DNA of 64,000 bases, taken from Calliopum simillimum. Taxonomy: Eukaryota; Arthropoda; Insecta; Diptera; Lauxaniidae. The first letter of the stretch is position 1. Each line of letters starts with the position of its first letter. A model generated the notes under the pieces. That model searched no databases, was not told where the DNA came from, and was given only the letters and a program-made list of their open reading frames with translations. The translations under genes were made by a program, and so were the position numbers. The stretch covers positions 41,791,948 through 41,855,947 of the forward strand of contig OX638370.1 of assembly GCA_951812925.1 (NCBI GenBank), written 5' to 3'. Positions 29,801 to 44,800 of this stretch are shown piece after piece.

Positions 29801-32800
29801 ATACAGTACTTCAAAATACAATACATAAACCAAAAATTTAAATCTTTTTGTGTTTGTTTCATCCCAGTTGCAAAAATAAACATGATAGAAGCATGAATCA
29901 TGCCTCTTTGGGGTGCTTGGCATGCATGCCGCCCTAAATGCTCGTTCGTTTCTTTTTTGTACAGGCATGTCATAGGAAATCATGCATGCTCAAAAAATGA
30001 TCTGGAATGCTAGAATCATGTTTTCTATTCATGATTTGCTCATGCTCTAGAACACATATATCATATTTTTTATTCTATACTATCCATGATTCTGTCATGC
30101 TTTCGAACAATTGTTTCATGACAACCCTACTACACATGATTCACTGTAGCTAAAAGACAGCTTCTTCATGTTTTCTTTTCCATACATGATTCATTCATGC
30201 TTTTGAACGATTGTTTCATGGAAACCCTATTTTACGTTTAAAAAACTAGATAAGAATTGTCGTTATAAATATTTTTATTAATAGTTATTATTAACATTGT
30301 TTCGTTATAATAAAAAAATGATATCAGCACCACCAGAATCTTCGCACTCTCTCAGCGAATCTCTGACGATCCATTTCATTTGGATGATGTGGCGCAAGTT
30401 GCTTTTAGCGTCTGATTCATTTATTTTTATTTTTTGTGACATAAAAAATGTTGACTTCACTTCACATCACATAAAAACTCAAGTTAAATATGATTCAGGA
30501 GTACAAAAGAATATCAAAAGGAGTTTTATATTATTTGATTTTCTATCGTATTTTCCTAAATGTGATTTTGAGATGAAAATTTTTTCAAAATCAGGTTTAA
30601 GTAATTTGAATAAATTTGAGACTTTTTTTTCCTCAAATCTTCCGTATTGCTACGAAATGTATGCATGATTCATGAATGCTGCAAAGCATGCATGCTGGCT
30701 TTTGCAACTGGGATACGAAATTATTATAAGCATTTGAATTTTTTCTTTTTTTATTGTATTTTAAAGTACCACATCAAAACTTGAACGTAATTTTCAGCAG
30801 CTCGATATTGATTTTTGACCTATGGTTTTTTGGGCAAAATTTTTTAGAATTTTTCGTTGATTGTTTTGTTGCTATACTCTTTGCAGCAAAAAAAATCGGC
30901 CCGGCCTAATGTACAGTATGTCAATGACTTTTCACATCGAAAATTATTTAATTTTTTCTTGCCCAGGAAAATAAGAATATTTCTGCGAAAAAATTCCAAG
31001 TGAATTTTTTTCACCGGAATTATATTTATTTATGCATGGTTAATAATGTGTAAAAAGTCCATTGAAGTGTAGCTTATAGTTTGGGAGATAACCCAATTTA
31101 AAAAGTTGTGCACAGTTTTTATATGCAAATGCTACGTATAAGTTCATATTAAAATATCTTACTTTTGAAATTGCGAAAACTCTTTAACGAGGAGTCGTAC
31201 AAAAAAAATTAAAAAACCTTTCAAAAGATAATTGGATTCTATATAGCCGCTCATGGTCTAAAAGATATTCTTCCAAAACCTTTAAGGTTTCGAAAATACT
31301 GGTTTTTGAAGGATATCTCTGAAACGGTAAGTCATATGATAAAAAGCAATAGGATCAATTTTGTAGAAAATTACAAGATCTACAAAAAATAAGCTATATG
31401 TGTACATATTGAAGTAACCGTTTAGAAGTTATTCAATAAAAACCACCTTTGTTTTACGAATCTCTTCCTAATACCAAAAATAATATTAATAAAAAAAATG
31501 GTAGAAAATTAGAAGTAGTGTTTTTTTGCTTACTAAGATGAAAATATGAAATTTCCGATGTGAAAAGTCATTCTTGACATACTGTATATTACGTAAAATT
31601 TCATGCCAATCGATGCAACTTTGGAGGCCGCTAACGAGCCCGAAAGTTGGAAAGAAAGTTTTTTATCATATTCCTCACTTTAAACGTATTCTATGTAATT
31701 TTACCTTTCCAAAATTAGGTTTAAAGTTTTAGTACGGGTAATATTATTGGGTTTTTTGCTAAAAGCATGAAAAAAAAGGTTTTGTACGTAAACGAAACCG
31801 TCAAAATAAAACTTGTAAGGGTGAAACGTTTGGCCTGGCCAAACATTATATACCCTACACTGCAGTATTTTTCTTATATGGGAGGTGCCATGCGCTCTTG
31901 TCCGAGTTCACTCATTTTTTGAGTGTATGTATAGTTCTCATTGTCTGAGTAAAATTAAGTTGGATTATCTCAAAAAACGCTTTCGTTATAGCGTTTTGAA
32001 ACTACGCACTCTTGCCCGATTTCACCCAGTTTTTGTTGTGAGCTCGCATTTATAGTTATTAGTGTCTGAGTAAAGTTTAGTTCGACTATCTTAAAAAACG
32101 CTTTCAGCATAGCTTTTGGAAGCTTTTGTTATATGGGAGGTGCCACACCCTCTTGACCGAATTCGCCCAATTTTTGCTCAGTATTTATGTGTATTTTGGT
32201 TGCAGTGTCGTGAAAAATACTCCTAAAGTTGCATTTTGAATATATTTTTTGTATGGGCGGTAGGCGTGTCCGTCGACCGATTTCGCTCATTTTCAATCCC
32301 ACGGCGGAGGCAGTGTACCAAATTTCATTGAATTATCTAGCTAAGTTTTCCCAAAAAATGTATTTCCATGCACAGCCAGCCAGCCACCCAGTCAGACAAA
32401 CGGACATAGCTATATCGACTCAGGAGGTGATTCTGATCAAAAATATATATATGCTGTTCAACATCTGCCACACCTCCTTCTCTGCGTTACAAACGGAAGA
32501 ACAAAGTAAATACACCCTGGGTGTAGGGAGTAATGATTATTATCTAAGGAGTTTTCGGTTTAACTCAATTTTGTTTCGTTATCGAGATATTAAGGTGTAA
32601 ATATGGCCAAAAAAGCCTTTTTTGCTATTGTGTTCTTCAGACAAAAATCTTGATCAAACAAGTTAAATAGTTCCAAAGATAGAAAATAATAATTCTGGTG
32701 CAAGGGGGGCCCATAATATTAAATAATATTTACTGGTGGCGCATATTCTTTTTTGTGTTTAGTAAGACTTGTGTGGTAAACGAGTACTTTTTAAAATAGT

Positions 32801-35800
32801 TTTGTGTATATCGCGTGGTAGAGAAAACATAGACGAATGGAGCTAAAACCATTGGATGAAGTATGAAATTTTTCATAAAAAAGTTTGTCATAATTTTTTC
32901 GTGAATATGCTATTGTTAGTTTATTAACTGTCGAGCAAAACGAGTGGTGAGACTTGTTGCATACATTTTATGACAAGCCGACGGGTTAAAAGCAGAGAAC
33001 AAATTTAATTTAATTTTTATTTTTAAACTAATGAAGCGACATCTTCACGAAAAAAGTTATTATGTTCTTTTTTATGAAAAATTGCATGTTCTTTTCATTA
33101 GTATTGGCCAATTTCACAATTTATACATAGAAGTGTTCAGAAATGTACTCTTTACATTGGTATGGCAAAATAAGATAAACATGTAAGATGCGCCACCAGT
33201 AAATATTAATATTATGGGCTCTCCTAGCATCAGAATTATTATTTTCTATCCTTGCAATTATTAAACCTGATTGAAAGCAAAAAAGAAAACCTCATGAATA
33301 TACATATTTACATATCAAGAAAATCAGTTCTATAATTGATTTAATTTATAAATAACATTGGCCCTATGCTCCTCCTAGGAGTTAAAGGAGAATACATACA
33401 TACATAAATAACATACGAGTAAATTTTTAAATATTCAATCTTAAATAAAAAAAAAAATGAGCCAAATGTAAAAATGTTCGGTTGCATAAGTATTTTCACA
33501 TCATCTTACGCATACTCAGTTTTACAGCAAAAATTGTGAATCGAACGATTCAAATTTATTTCTATAACTTGAAGTGCGCTGAGCAAAATATTGTTTAGTC
33601 GATCCGAATAAATAATACACCGTTTGAAACATACTTGTCTTTTAAACGAAATATTTCTAGTTGTAATCGGACTATCCGTTCTCTCTACAGATTAGTTGAA
33701 GTAAAGTCATACCACCACATGAGCGAAATTTTGTTTCTTTGTTTTTTTAGCTCAGTACAGTAATAAATTTGAATCATTCGAATCACAATTTTCGCTGTCA
33801 AACAGTCAGTATGCGTAAGACGATGTCAACACCGAACATTTTTACTTTGAATTAATTTTTTATTAAAATTTAATAATTTAAAAATTTATGTTTTTTACAA
33901 ACTAAACAATTTATGGAACTTATATATGTGACTTGGACTATGAAAAAGATGCTTACGTGCGAAAAAAAAAAAAAATTGTAAAAACAACTGGAAAACAATT
34001 TTTAAAGGTCAATTTATGCGAATCTGCAAAAATTGGAAATTTTTTTTTTTTTTTTGACACGTAAGGCCCTTTTCCTAACTGGAAAAGGTCGTTGGAAAAG
34101 GAAATCCAAGAATCGGGAAAATCGTGGCAAGAGATCAAAGTCATCGCAAGGGATCGTGACAAATGAAGAGATTTCATATTGGCCCTATGCTCCTCCTAGG
34201 AGTTAAAGGAGAATACATACATACATACAAGGCCCTTTTCCAAGTCACATATTATGTTGCTTTTCTTGATATATTTATACATGTACAAATGAATATCGTA
34301 TAAAAATATATAATATGTTGAATTTTTTATTTTTTTAAATAGTTATGCCTACGGCTGTATACAGAATTTAACTAATTTTATGGTTTAAAAATAAGGAAAA
34401 TGACGAAAAGCGTTTTTTTTTTTAACTTCAGGGGTATTGAGCAACCTCTCAAGTTTTATCTATTGGCATGAAGTTCTAGATATTTTAGTTTTACACGATG
34501 AAAACATTTTTAAACATGTATTTGGAATGAGAAGTCCTGATGCCATCGTTTTCGACGTACATACTTCATTTCTCCGCCCTAATGTAGAACTACCCTAAGT
34601 CACAAAATCAAAATTGTTCAGGAGAGCATTTCAAAGTTCTTAAAACTAATATACTCTCATACAAATCGTTAAACAATTAATGTTTACACCGAAACGTACA
34701 AAATGTGATTGGCTTCGTTCTGCGAATTTCTTAAATTTTGAGACTTAGGCTAATTCTGCATTACGGCAACGATAAAGTTTTGATCACTATACAGTTCATT
34801 TACAATTTATTGCTGTGTTATTGAATTAAATGCCGGTTTCTTCACAACCAAATCCAACATGAAGTTGCCTTTCTGATTTTTTAAAATTATTTTTCCTAAA
34901 TTAACGAAACCAAGGCATTTCCAACATATAAAATTTGCTCAAAAAAAACAATGATAATAAAACGCGATATTATGCTGAATAAATCACACTTGTCACAACA
35001 CCATAATGTCCATAATGAACTTTTCAAAGGAGCTGAAAGTAATCAAAAAAAGATTCAAGTTATTAAATTGTTTTCATTTTCTTTTTATACTTTAGGTTGA
35101 TTTCCCAATGCTCATAAAAATTTTTTTTCTATGGTCATAAGGCAAAATAACATAAATCTGTAAGCAAAAGGTCAAAGGCATTCGTATAAACATGAAATTA
35201 TGTTTGCTTTGTAATCACAGATCTGCTGTTTATGCTGTTTTGTTTTAAGACCACAGAAGTTTCCAATTAATTAATTTTGTAAGATCTCTCTACTGATTGG
35301 TAGAATGCATTTTTTTAATGAGCGAGCAATGGAAAATCAGCACTTAGATAAACAGATATAAACGGAAAACAAATAATTCGACTATTCCGTATATCCGACT
35401 TTATCTGCATTCACTTTCGATCGAATAAAATTTTGAGTTGTCACCATATTAATTGTAAATACATCGATTGTTAAAAAAATGTATATACGTATGAAGAATT
35501 TTAGTTATTCAAGTGTATAATATATCTGTGGTAAAAAGGAAAAACAACTTATGTCCACTTAAGCAAAATAGGTTTGAGCTTAATTTTCCATTAGTTCTGG
35601 GTAAAATTACACTTTCGTTTTTGTGTGTTTTTAAGTGCTTATTAACATCTTAATAATGTGCAAAAACGAAAGAGTAATTTTACCCAAAACTATTAGAAAA
35701 TTGAGTTTAAACATATTTTGCTTAAGTCGCCTTAAGCTGTTTTCCTTTGTGACACAGATATCTATATAATTCAAAATTTTATTGATAGATGTTTCATTGA

Positions 35801-38800
35801 TGTTGATGCTAACGTCGAAGAATATTACTAATGCTGTGAAATACAAAGTAAATAATACAATAAACGATTTTTCAGCTTTAAAACAAACTAAAATTAAAAT
35901 ACAATTACCACTCAAGTGTTCTTTTTTAATATCTGGAAGTCCCTTCTTGCGTCGCTCGCGCTCATGCTCTCGATCCTTCTCCTTGTCTTTTTCACGATTG
36001 CTTCGCTCATTACGATCGCGATCACGATCTCGGGATGAACCACGACGACGATTTAATCTTGGTGAACGACTGCGTGAACGTGAACGAGACCGACGTCTAC
36101 GATCACGATCTCTACCGCCACCACCACCTCCAATGCCGCCACCACCGCCGCCGCCACCACCTCCACCGCCACCGCCACCACCACCACCACCACGATCCCT
36201 TGAACGTGAACGACTCCGGCTGCGACGTCTCTTGTAGCGATCACGATCGGGAGATGGACTGCGAGAATCATTGGCATCCAAATTTATAACCTAAATTGAT
36301 TAATTGCAAACGAGTAATCAAGATAAATTTAGGATAACAGAAAAACAAAAATAATTAATGAAGAGAAGGATACAAGAATTTGGGATACAGAATTATAAGC
36401 GATTGTGTATTTTTCATTTCATAACCGTATGCATTCTAAAATTTATTTTGTAATGCTATGCATCAATTTGAAATCGAACTTTAAATTTTATGTTTAAGTT
36501 CAAGAATGAATGTTTTTTGCTATAAATCAAATTCATTTTATTTTCTCAAATGTTGTAACTCAATGTTACTTTTAAGGGGACATTCGCCTTTGTGATTGTA
36601 ACAAAAAACACTTTTTAAAAATTTTATTATGAAAAAACTATTATATTCATTGACAAAATTTCTTTTGGACATTGTTAAACACTGTTTAAGAAATATGAAA
36701 AAAAAAAAATTTTTTATTTTTAGTATCCCTTAGCTGCTGTAGAAGGCGCCATCCAAAAGTTACTTTTTAAACGGTAGGAAATAATATTTCTATAGGCATG
36801 GTATGTAAGCACATACATATATAGCCTGGGGCATATAAAAAATATCAAAAGTTTTTTTGGCCACTATTCCAAATGCGTCTTTTTGTATCAAACTCTAAAA
36901 ATGTCTATGAAATTATATGGAAATAAGCCCTTTTGTTCTGAAATGCGACTTTTGATCACGATTTTACCTTGGAAAAATGCATTTTTTGTAATGAATTTTG
37001 AACTAGAGGATGCATTTTAGCATGGTAATGACGATGGCATTCTTAGGTTTGTTCGAGGTTGGAAGTGGTTTTACGCCCTTTTGAAAAATCACTCCTCATA
37101 TTTTAGACCTCCTGTAACAGATTTTTGAAAAATTCAAAATGGATTTTATTCTTGAGACCCAAAACTATACAATAAGCCTTTAAAATTCATACTTTTTTAT
37201 ATTTTGAAGTTTTTGTATGAATATTTATGAAAAATGCGAAAAAATTGAGGGACTTAACCTCAAAAAATGCCCCATATTTGGCGTATTTTTTAAAACTTTC
37301 AGAGGTTTATTGTTTAATATTTTTTTATGAGTAATCGAATGCTTTTTGGTTTTTTAAAATCCGTCGAGTAGATTCGGAGAAAAATTGCCTACCAGTTTGA
37401 AAAGTAACTTTTGGATGACGCCCTCTACAGCAGCCAAGGGAAACTAAAAATAAAAAAAATAAAATTTTTTCATATTTTTTGGACAATACTTAACAATGTT
37501 CAAAAGAAATTTTTCATAATAAAATTTTTAAAAAGTGTTTTTTTGTTTTCAATTACAAAAGCGAATGTCCCCTTTAAGTATTAAAATAGTGATTTATAAG
37601 AAATTGAAACGCCATAGTTGAATGCATAAAACTAGAAATTTCATGGGAATTTCAAGATTTGAAAAATTTGAATGGAAAATAATAAATTCATGCATTCGAA
37701 GAAATACATTCTCACAATTCTGCTATGGAATGAAAGAAAAGGTTTAAAAGAATAAAAAATCAAGAGGGTTAGGAATAAAATACGACATAGAAAGTAAATA
37801 AAAACATTAAGGAGGGAGTAGAACAGTTTTGGAGGAGCAGCAAAACTTAAACAAATACGTATTAATTGCAAAACGAAAACTGAAATTGAAAACTCATTTT
37901 AAAATTAAGTTTTCGTTTTACATAGACCTTCTTTACGACCATATTGTGGTGTATAGTCACATGGTGTTGACGTGTGTGTTTCAAAACTTATTTATTCAGC
38001 ATAACTTTGAGTTTAAATTTAATACGAACTATTTTTTGAGCAAATTTCTTGTTATTGAAATATTGGTTTTTCTTTTTGAAATCAATTGAAATCAATTAAA
38101 TTATACAATGTTTTTAAAATAACTTACCAGCAGCTCTACGCAAACGTTGTTATACCAGATCCGGCGGAATTTCACATCAATTTCCTTACCTTTTCGTTTT
38201 TTTTTTTTTTTTTTTCGTTTTTTAATAGTAAAAACGTTGGAAATTCCGACGCAGTAAATTTTACATTAAAATTTTTTAATTAAAAATAATTGCAACAGTT
38301 TGTTTCAACTTTTTAGGGGAGGGAAGGGCTAAAATCGTCGAGTTCTAATAGTTTTCAGGGAATATTATTATAATTCAAACAAGGAAATTCTTTATGATTT
38401 TACTCCATCGGCATAAGGAATTTCACACGATTAATGCGTGTGGCAAAAGAAGGCTTACTCGAACTAAGACAATAAATTCAAATTAAGTAAAAACTGCTTG
38501 AAAAGTAAAGACATCGTTTTCACGGATTTATCACCCCAAGATACAGGATAAATTTTAGCATTGAACCCCGAAAAATTAAGGAACTATTTTCAAAATGTGG
38601 TGGGTGGTTGATTTGTGCATTTGACGTTTCCACTGCAAATTTAATTAGCCATTAATTAAAATGATAACATTAAAATTTATATTCTTTCAGCTATACGGAA
38701 TCGAAATGATGTTTCACAGAGACTTTTATTTGTTTTGGAAATAGAGTTACGGTTTTTAATTTTAACACAATTTGGTCCAATGTATATTTCTTTCGCTTTA

Positions 38801-41800
38801 AAAGCAAGGTTTCTTCGGTTTATTTTTACTTAGTTTTAATTCAGCATTCTATTTTTAAACTTTTTTAATGTATAACAACATAAGGTATTGACGCTGATGT
38901 CTTCACGAAAAAGATTTAATTGTATTTGTAGTTTAGTTTAACTGCACGTCAGCACAACTAAATTAGAATTATTTAATACATCGTTGAGTCAATTGTAAAC
39001 TATCCTATCTTTTTTTTATAATTTTTTGGAGAGGTTAAAAAACAGCTCAGAGCTCCATTTCTATTAAAGTTTGCAGAAATTTTCGTCTTCTATTGAATAA
39101 ACAGAATGACGATCTATAAAATATAGGAAAAACATTTTCCAAAATTCAGTAGTAATATAGTTCTAAGCTGCGTTTTAACTCTCCTAAAAATTATAAAAAA
39201 AAGATAGGATAGTTTACAATTGACTTAACGATATGTTATATTAACTATGTATAACATACATTGTATAGCAGAAAATTCGACTTATTTTCATCTTGTAAAT
39301 AATATAATTATTAAACACAAATATTTTTCACTTTTAATTAAATAATTCTAATTTGATGTGTTCAACAACACTTATGTATAGGAAAAAAGAAAAATTTGAA
39401 TTGTATACCTCAATTTTTTGTTCCTCCGAAATGAATTCAACCTCTTTGCTTACATCAGCCGCATCATTGGCACCAGTAGCGGAAGCCTAAAATACAATTT
39501 TTTTTTTTTATAGAAAATAGAGCAATTAATTCCAGCAAAAGACAAACAGTGTCATACTTTAAGAACATTTTGTAAATGTTTCTCAAAAGCTTCTTCTTGC
39601 ATACGCATCTCATTAAGTTTATGTTGTTTATCTTCTTGTTGTTTGAATTTTTGAAAATTCTGCAAAGTTTGCAACTGGCGCAATACATTGGGATCTTTAA
39701 GTAATTGCTTCAGATTGTTGTTCTAAAAGAAAAATAGAAAGATTTAAAACATGAAAAATTATCAATTTAAAATTATATAAATAGGTAAAAAAAAAAAGTT
39801 TAGAGTTAACACCAAATTTACAGCTGTTAGAAATGCCATACGCAACAAAATAGGTAACAAATAATTTATAAATTACACTGTGCCACACGAAAAGTTATTG
39901 GTTCTCACATAGCACACATAGTGTTTGGCACTCAAAAAAATAATTTTCGGCGTACTCGGTTTTTCTTCATCGTCCAATTTTTTTTTTTTGACCTGCCGGA
40001 AGTTCGAAATTGGCAGCTCAGACATTTTTTAACGAATTTTCATGCGTTTGATTTTGATTGAAGTTAAGAGTTGTAGCTCAATAGAAAATAAATTTTTTAA
40101 AAATCGGGTAAAAAATCACCGAGCTAAGGCCGATATCATGCATGATATCATCACTTTTTTTTCCGCATGTCACAGTCGTCAAAATCCGAATTTTTGGGAT
40201 TTAATTTTTTTTTTTTTACCAAAAGTACATAAAAATTCCTTTCCAGACAAAAAATAGAAATTAAAATAGACGGTCGTTTGAAGTTTACATGACCCAAACT
40301 GTATAAGCTCAAAAGCAATTTTTTTTTTCAGAAATGTGGATTCTCATATGATTTTTAACTCTTATCATGACTTTTAAATGATCATAACTTTTTAAGGAAA
40401 AATTATTTAAGACCGCTTTTGAGCTCATTTTGAAGACGAAAAATAAAGCTGAATGATGCACTTAGTAGAAAATATCAAAACCATTTCGTGCGTCCTCTAT
40501 ATATATAAGCTCAAAAAACCGGTTTTTTTTTTTAACCATAAGCGATGATTCTGAGACGAAATTCAGATTCAGCATAAGTTTATAGTTTTGGTTTATTGTT
40601 CTTTTTTTTTTCAAAAGTACCGTTTCTCGACCTTGTTTTAAAAGTCAGTAGTTGAGCTTATATTAAAAACTTTATTATTATTCAGTAAGTGCTCGGAGTA
40701 ATTTGACACCTTTTCTTGGAGTTCACGATAATTTGATTTACATTTTTCTCTGCCTGTAAACATTTATGAAAAAAAATTGTTTTTGAGTTCACGCGGTTTG
40801 GGCCATAGAAACTTCAAATTACCGGCTATTTTAATTTCTATTTTTGGTCCGGAAAGGATTTTTTTATGCACTTTTGGTAAAAAAATAAAAAAAAAAAAAT
40901 ATTAAATTCCAAAAATTCGGATTTTGACTTAAAAGACTATGTGACATGTACGGAAAAAGTGATGATATCATGCATGATATCGGCCGTAGCTCATTTTTAA
41001 CGATTTTGAAAAGATAAAGCTACAACTCTTAGCTTTCCATCAAAATCAAACGCATGAAAATTCTTTAAAGAATGGTTGAGCTACGAATTTTTTTCGCCTC
41101 TAGGTATAAAACGAACTTCCGGTTGGCCCAAAAAAAAATTCTTGGATGATGAAGAAAAACCGAGTACGCCGAAAACTATTTTTTTTTTTTTTTTTTTTTT
41201 TGAGTGCTAAATGTGCTATGTGAAAACCCAGACCTTTTAAATTTTTTCGAATTTGTAGCACAGTGTTATCAATGGTTTTTGGCAAAGTTATCGTAAGCGA
41301 AAATGTTGAAAAAGAGGAAAATTTTAAGAAAGTTGTGTAAGCTATTTTTATCGCTGTTAAAAACAATTTTATCAATCAAGAATTTAAAAATTGAATTTCA
41401 ATTATTTTTAATATTGTCATTTAAACAGAATATTTAACTTTTGAAAACAAGGAACCGTAAGTATTTCTGCGGCAAAAAGGAATTTCGCATATATAGACAC
41501 AAACATACATATGTACATATGTGGGTAATTAAAAACAAAAGGTAACTTTCAGTGGGCTATGTTCGATTATGGGTCTAAAATCAAATTTTTTTTGTAAAAT
41601 ATACGTAAACGATAGTGGTTACAAAATTAAAGGTGTTTTTTTCTTTTTGTTTTGTTGTAATGACAGTTTTTGGCAGAAAGTGCTGAATTTTATTAAAGAA
41701 ATTGTTCTGTGCATACCTTGAAGCTTTTACATTTTTTATTTTTTTTTATTTTTATTTTTTTTTATTTTTGCATAAAAGTTTATAAAAACTTCAATCATAA

Positions 41801-44800
41801 CGTTTATAAAAACTTCAATCATAAAGTTTTTAAAAACTTCAATTATAAAGTTTTTTAAAAACTTTTACTTGAAGAGATTTTTTTAAACTCTTATTACATA
41901 TAAGTTTTTTTGGAAAAACTTTTATAAAAATTTTATTACTAGAAGTTTTTGTATAAAATTTTTTTTAAAAAATGAGCCCAAAAAGATCGGAGACACCTCA
42001 TTTCATATCCAAATTATATTTTCGCTCTTTCCTCATCGATTGTTGCAATTAAATTTTTTAATTTTTTTTTTAAATGGGCCCAAAACGGTCACATTATATT
42101 TTAGGGGCATTTCGACAATAGAGCCAGTGACAATTGTTCCGATCTTGCATCTTGTATTAAAAAAAAGTTCAATTTAAATACATTTTTATACTAAATCGAT
42201 GGTAACGGGTGCAACGTTACAAATATGCTATTTTCGTTGTTTGAGAGAGAGTTAATCTAAATTTAAATGCATTGTAATTTTTTGTAAAACAATTTTCTTA
42301 GTTTACATCATTAAGAGCTAAATAAATTAATAAGAATTAAATTTAGAAAAGTAACGGATGCGACAAATAGGGTATGTTTCCGTTGAGACACCCAACAGGC
42401 TTTCTGTAGAGAATCGATTGTTTTGAAACTTCCAGTTTAATTCGCTGTAATTTTTTGTACAAGAATTTTCTTAATTTGAAGATTAAGAGATAAGTAAGTT
42501 AATAAAAATTAACTTTAAAAAAGAAATGGGTGCGACAAAAAATAAGCTTTCGTAGAAATATCCATTGGGTCTGTTTCAAGGTTCTTTTTTCACAATGATG
42601 TGTTTAATCAAAAAAAAAATAAACTTTTGTGGCAAGTTTTTATGAAAATCTTTTATAAAAAACTTTTAAGGATAAGTTTTAAAAATTTAAAAAAAATCTT
42701 TTAAAAATAAAAGTTTTTCGTATGATTTTTATGACATTTTTTTAAGTTTTTTTAAGTTATTTTAAACTTTTATCTAAATGATTTAAAAGTTTAAAGTCTG
42801 ACTTAACTTTTAAAAAAGTTTATTTCACTCTAAAATTTATGTGTCACTTATGATCTGTTTTTATTAATTGATCTTGAGATCTGATAACATAAGAATTTTG
42901 AAACCAGAAAACATTTCAGGAAAATATTCTTTTTAAAAAAAAGAAGAAAAAATTATGTTATCAGGGAAATCTGCTTTTATTTTTGCTAAGAGCAGCGTAG
43001 TTCGAGAGTAAAATAATTTTCAAACCAAACTTCATCAATAATTACAGTTGGCCATTCGAAAGAAAATTTCATGAATATTAGAAGGATAATAGAAAGGATA
43101 AGCCAAATAAAGTGTGGCATTTATGACATGATTTCTTTAATGTAACATTAATGATATAGGGGGTTATCGTGAATCAAGATTCCCGGGGAATTTTCTTAAA
43201 CTGCAATAGAGAATGCACGGCAGTCTGAGAGAATTCCCCGGGAATATTTATTCACGATAACCCTCATAATAAATAAAATAGTTATTTTCAACTTATTTTT
43301 GCCACTGAATCCAAATCTGGCCACAGAGTTGCTTTATCACATCAGAATTTTGTGATAATGCTTTCTAAATGTTCAATAACGTCGGTTAATGACAACGATT
43401 CAATCACAACAACACTTTTTCTTATTTGCTACCAATCTGAAATTGTATGCTCAATGTTACTGTAATAAATTTATTTCATTGCTTTCCATCATAATTTATT
43501 CCTTCTCATATATCTATAAAATAGTTGCGATATCTCGTGGTACTTTTTTTACGAGAACAAAATGAAAAAAATTCATGTGTAAAAAAAAAAGTTCAAGTCG
43601 AGTAAGTTTCTCCTTTTTATTTTTTCAAGGAAAATATATCGGTAGCATTATATTTTGGTAAAGGACCTGAAATTTACCTTTTATTTTTAATGATCATGTA
43701 CTTATGTGTATTTTGAGTGAAATTGCTCTTTCTTTTTTAGATGCTTGATGGTCAAAAGCGGATTGCGAATATAACTAAGGACTAAAGGAAATAGTCAGCC
43801 CCAACTCCATCTTATCTGAAAATTTTTTTTTTTGTTTCCTTTTTGCCACAGACGCATTAATCATACAATTGTTTTTCTTTAAATCATAATCCTTACGGTC
43901 CCATTACAAATTAAATTATTTGTACATTTTTTATCAGCTGTAAGTAAAGTGCTGAAAGTCATTTCCAGAAGCATTTTAAACGACAAATAAGCATATACTT
44001 ATTACAAGAACACAAAACGATAAAAATTAATTGCCATGAAGTGTTAAAAAACAGCATTGAAAAAATAGGTTCATATATACAAAACTAATAAGATATTTAA
44101 AATCGAAATAACTTATTACATCTAGCAAATTTGAAGGATGTGCTGAAGAGGAGTTGTCTTCCATGTCATCATCGTCGTAAGGAAACTCATGTGAACTTTT
44201 ACTATACTTTGTATATGTTTCAGTATTATGAGCCCTTTGGGAACCACCACCACCACCACTGACAAGACCTTCTATAGAACTACTATAATTGCCGCTACTC
44301 ATGCTGTGCAAATGAGCATCACGTGACTTTATGGAAGATGACGAAGTTGCCATTGATGTGTTATTCGCTACTGCTGTTTGACGCTTCAGATACTGTTGCA
44401 TGTGTTCTAATTGCTTTAGAGTGCTGTTGTCTAGCACATTTTGAGCTTTTTCATGACTTAAGGACTAAAATTGTTTAATAGAATGTAATAAAAAGAAAAC
44501 ACAATGTTTAATCAAAGCAATAAGTGGGAGACATAGAAATTTTAGTAAGTAATTAAAAAAAAACTGCGTGTTATTTTAAACTTTTAAATCATTTAAATGT
44601 TTTCTTTTTTCAGCTTACCGATAGATCTGGTAAGCCCAGTAATTGTTTCTCGTCATGACCAGGGCCGCCAGCTCCACCCATACTGATATCCATAGAACCA
44701 GAAATATTTAAGCCGTTTGAAGAGGTAGATAAGTCTCCCAAGCCGCCAGAACCAATTCCACCAGAGGAATTTGCTGGTGGCATCTGATAAATAGGATGAT

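Noticed and set aside
30297..30668. 123-codon open frame on the plus strand
   Set aside because: It lies in the non-coding body of the element at 29863-30712 and shows no domain.
32229..32600. 123-codon open frame on the plus strand
   Set aside because: It lies within the dispersed fly repeat, and its copy near 47.4 kb does not keep the frame open.
35782..36289. His-rich, Pro-rich and Val-rich frames opposite or overlapping the SR exon
   Set aside because: They arise from reading the poly-Gly and RS codons in other frames.
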